DNA of 64,000 bases from the NCBI RefSeq assembly GCF_900105095.1, contig NZ_LT629743.1:1488001-1552000 (forward strand), read 5' to 3'. The translations under genes and the position numbers were made by a program. The stretch is from Erythrobacter sp. HL-111. Its GTDB lineage: Bacteria > Pseudomonadota > Alphaproteobacteria > Sphingomonadales > Sphingomonadaceae. Below are positions 63,101 through 64,000 of this stretch, in pieces (positions within the stretch are counted from its first letter, which is position 1; every line of letters starts with the position of its first letter). Below the pieces are notes generated by a model. The model was not told the origin of the DNA and made no database searches. It saw only the letters and a program-made list of their open reading frames with translations.

Positions 63101-63841
63101 GAAGGTCAGGTTCACCACCCGCCCGGCGACATAGGCCTGGCTGCCGTTGACGTCGGAAGTGCCGCGCATCCGCACGCCGGCGGCGATCGCGGCGAAATAG
63201 GAATTCTCGGCCGTCGCGGTGATCTGGGCACCGGATTCGATCTCGATCCGCGCGGTCGGCGCATCGCCCGCATCGAGCAGCATGGTGCCGCCGTCGAGCA
63301 CGAAATCCTCGAAGCTCGCGACATCGGGCTCGAGCGTGGTGAGGACGAGGTTGCCGACGTCGAAGCTCGCGTTCGCGCCGACGAGGATGCCGGTCGGCGA
63401 ATAGAAGGCGATCGTCCCGCCGGGCGTGCTGGTGCCGAGCTGCAGGTCGACGATGCGCGAGATCACGCTGCCGTCGATCACCGTGATGTCGCCGTTCTGC
63501 GTGGGCAGGATCCGGTTCAGCACGGCGAAATCACCGCCCGGGTTGCTGCTGCCGTCGTTCTCGAAGGTCGCGACCGCGCCCGTGGGCAGGAAATCGAGGG
63601 CATTGCCCGTGCCCTGGTCGATCTCGGGCGTCCAGTCGATCACGGCGGTGGGGGTTTCGACCGTGATCGTCTCCGTCTCCGTGCCGGTCGGGATGCGGGT
63701 GGCGGATCCCGCGACGACCGTCTCGCTCGCCTGGAAGGCCTGCGCCTGCGCCTTTTCCGCGGAGACCGCGAGCGAGAGGGCGAGCGCCGCCCCGCCGCAC
63801 CCGAGCATCCACCGCACGCGCTTCTCGATCGTCCGGGTCAT
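57170..63841 (-). CDS. Filamentous haemagglutinin-like two-partner secretion adhesin (TpsA)
   Basis: A 2223-residue secreted protein with a signal peptide (about 1-35, SAEKAQAQA). The N-terminal TPS domain (about 36-280) includes the diagnostic stretch YSPTGILVGANASFDVGN, a variant of the NPNG motif. Residues of about 450-1850 are a long beta-helix-like region with very Gly-rich imperfect repeats, for example GGDGFGG and GTGGEAF. The C-terminal 100 residues are Pro- and acid-rich and end in GDDDE. It would be exported by the TpsB protein encoded one base upstream. The function is probably adhesion or surface display. Few cysteines are seen, as usual for TpsA. Confidence 0.9.
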   Translation of the reverse strand: MTRTIEKRVRWMLGCGGAALALSLAVSAEKAQAQAFQASETVVAGSATRIPTGTETETITVETPTAVIDWTPEIDQGTGNALDFLPTGAVATFENDGSSNPGGDFAVLNRILPTQNGDITVIDGSVISRIVDLQLGTSTPGGTIAFYSPTGILVGANASFDVGNLVLTTLEPDVASFEDFVLDGGTMLLDAGDAPTARIEIESGAQITATAENSYFAAIAAGVRMRGTSDVNGSQAYVAGRVVNLTFSNGLFDIEIPVGTALGDTVVGLNGDVGGPSSAEAGDNHMIYAVARAAENPISMLFTGNLGFEPAASADVVNGEIILSANYDVFGRTVQNGTISDGIDAIFDAQPDSLASPLNEANIAVQNMDSSSSLLAIGSNLVEFNAGESSITVDGNLLVVGRERALATAGFGIINVTGDMLVSASTYGVVGSDFPDPGLIDAVGGEARLEAGAFSEITIGGDALVTADAFGGADTFELVAGSATAGVALIGAGEGTVDILGDVTVSASAFGSTQIGLLAADAAVTGGEALIFARDGGALSLGGRVELLAEAFSVPGGDAAGGLALIDSTAEALIGLGGPVFLSATALATGDFETRSIGSADGGVSQIIATNGGEIDVTDSVSMEANGFLGEESGDFLSLGDATAGTAELFADLGGLVTIGGDLFADASASGGAGSTIEPSEVSNGFGGFARVAALGGSSISIGSSVSLSSFAQGGTSNAEGIGSVGDSGEATVFAAGLGTVEIAGDLRLDAVGDGGANAGGTGGTGLGGRASATTFDGSTITVGGRFDAGADGAGGDGVTGGDGFGGIAGAVAGTGLVEIELDARASATGSGGRAFFGFGGDGGIGRGGNSFFQAEGTPSDTARILIGGNAAVDSSGRGGRGGEADGSTLAEGRGGDGIGGEFTTPNQADPEVNSGAFLLAGGDNGTLTIGGQASLLNRGSGGEGGFGSSIEDGGLGGDGFGGLAQFGLVLLGGDGSLGEGSASAALVSIDVEGAGGSGGFSGFDFPTGNGGDGTGGRALVNAQAGAVAADFITLEANGRGGSGALGGDGFGGERSGSATNFGGSLTVGQFNAFARGFGGDSFAGAGGNGTGGEAFMGFQAGTTEVTGEVIVDATGFGGQSETGVGGTGTGGIADLAIFTPSSGTGTIVGNASVVANGIGGDGSEGEVGGDGEGGEAFIRAQAGGTITLGSATVSASGQGGSGLFDSGGNGTGGRAFIESFDADSSVTVQDVAIGDFDGGLNTGALLAAVGVGGDAIGEAGFAGTGTGGEVELFAGTGGLVELPAFDPQGNSLTVILAEGFGGGSAVDGETAGAGIGGTGLIRADGGIITAGQLAFSVVGFGGSSLDAGLDIAGGSGSGGTRTVEVLDGGELTAALAGGAGGGFGGDGSGSGAGGDATGGTTSLTVDNAVLTLLGSAILVDGSRGGSGAVGGDAGGGSIDVLVTNSTLELLASAGGAGSFEIGGQATGGDGISAGGNAAGADSFVRFAESTVSGGSLTVSAQARGGSVTGGDGVGGNAFAGDAFFVAEGSTVELEERLLVSAGAVGGDGALGGEALGAFASVELSASQLTVSEQQGEVLILADAIGGAGDETGAAAGGTAQFLQFAASLDAAALVMDAGASAANESAGGTGGEALGGFIESIVEGDSALGVTDWFMLADAFTSAGGAASGGLSGLVANTGGGPGIDVGGQIVMSASGEGGDANAAGRFFVDALSGTTRTASFAGSALGDAPGDFAESSLTAGGGDLLVDTQLSVEVFGDFILAAESGGFIGGPDPSDPTVAIDITSQGRITFLGDNDEAIDVGGLSMTLAARDIAIESGARIGAVTMEFSSLDTLAPAILGGEGTPSGEVEGEGFTLVAEELARIEAGSFAFFQPVLTDAGGDAPDMILRDATVSGSADPAGGISEILLETFGESGIIRVEGFVEVLNAAPTDSFTLAPRGGSQGGATGRIEVVTPGGIAIGDSDGLPTGELILEAGDIWAGDADLIAALQDDRSFAGRDDQLQTAISGSDDPLGYLRAGQVGIVVGQSLLVRNTGSDTDQGGILVSEGGLSIRADENARSALDVFAYGRRQRPDGTFVTGSDFFSEVEFNAGVGNTDYTEDAAFNDCVILTGECPATVVEPPEPPEPSLPGNETIVETIAAISNPAVIEDPVDLPPEEIPLTTQETDEAFGADFPGLIDTPLLTEEPLLDDPVASGGDSSAYRATGTGGTGISGGPEGDDDE

Positions 63842-63842
63842 C

Positions 63843-64000
63843 TCAGTATCTCCACGGGAAAAGGCGGGCGGTCAGCGAGAACATCAGGCGCACGTCGCCG
63901 AGTTCGGGCGCGAGATCGGGCCGCTCCAGCGGGACCGCGAGGAGGACATCGGCCTGCATCATCGAACCCCAGGCCGCGCGCACCCCGCCGCCGGTCGACC
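63843..64000 (-). CDS. TpsB (ShlB/FhaC/HecB family) translocator, C-terminal end
   Basis: Only the last 52 residues are inside the window. They read as barrel strands ending in an aromatic residue (LTARLFPWRY), and the motif ADVLLAVPLERP fits the closing strands of FhaC/ShlB translocators. TpsB proteins are outer-membrane barrels with POTRA domains that secrete one partner TpsA. The stop is separated by a single base from the start of the adhesin gene, the usual order for these pairs. The assignment relies on this short part and its context. Confidence 0.75.
   Translation of the reverse strand, partial: STGGGVRAAWGSMMQADVLLAVPLERPDLAPELGDVRLMFSLTARLFPWRY

Overview
The window is about 64 kb of high-GC DNA, densely coding on both strands. 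It looks like the chromosome of an aerobic alphaproteobacterium of the Sphingomonadales, most likely the Erythrobacteraceae. The support is the gene content: a DcaP-type porin, an OmpW barrel, a large TonB-dependent receptor, a complete cbb3 oxidase operon behind FNR-type boxes, an actP-like symporter beside a CrbS-type kinase, and a CHAT/two-partner-secretion cluster. Promoters of the form TTGnnn-N16/17-TAGnnn also recur. No rRNA, tRNA, CRISPR array, insertion sequence or phage gene was recognised. The taxonomic placement is inference.

Layout. (1) 1-9.7 kb, acetate module: end of a DUF294 nucleotidyltransferase, a DnaQ-like exonuclease, a two-subunit sodium:solute symporter, a CrbS-type hybrid kinase, and convergent to it acs and the CrbR-type regulator. 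(2) 9.8-12.0 kb: a DcaP-like porin and OmpW. (3) 12.2-22.6 kb, microaerobic respiration: a FixK/FNR-type regulator with two boxes upstream, then ccoNOQP-GHIS, a small Cys-containing exported protein, and hemN. (4) 22.6-34.0 kb, mixed metabolism: csaA, a TPR-sulfotransferase, a TonB receptor, a BCCT transporter, gdhA, exoD, an MntP-like exporter, and a CcmI-like TPR protein.

(5) 34.1-49.6 kb is the most striking part: two convergent operons that look like one trans-envelope electron-transfer system. The + strand operon encodes a cytosolic flavin/4Fe-4S oxidoreductase with two cyclic-nucleotide-binding domains, a b-type membrane cytochrome, a membrane-anchored decaheme cytochrome c fused to an FHA domain, and a CpdA-like cyclic-nucleotide phosphodiesterase. 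The - strand operon encodes a pentaheme c554-like cytochrome, a two-domain GlcG/HbpS-like lipoprotein, a cysteine-free outer-membrane barrel, and a 1383-residue decaheme cytochrome with a C-terminal LVIVD-type propeller. Together they carry 25 predicted c-type hemes. I do not recognise this set as a described system.

(6) 49.9-64.0 kb: an exported M24 peptidase, then a - strand operon with the end of a TpsB translocator, a 2223-residue Gly-rich TpsA adhesin, an exported TPR-CHAT protease, a CHASE2 adenylate cyclase and a FecR-like protein.

How parts may work together. The CrbS/CrbR pair probably senses acetate and controls uptake and activation. The FNR-type regulator probably controls the cbb3 operon, hemN, itself and ompW. 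Cyclic AMP could link the CHASE2 cyclase, the phosphodiesterase and the cyclic-nucleotide-binding oxidoreductase, so the electron conduit may be under second-messenger control. These links are inference from gene order and motifs.
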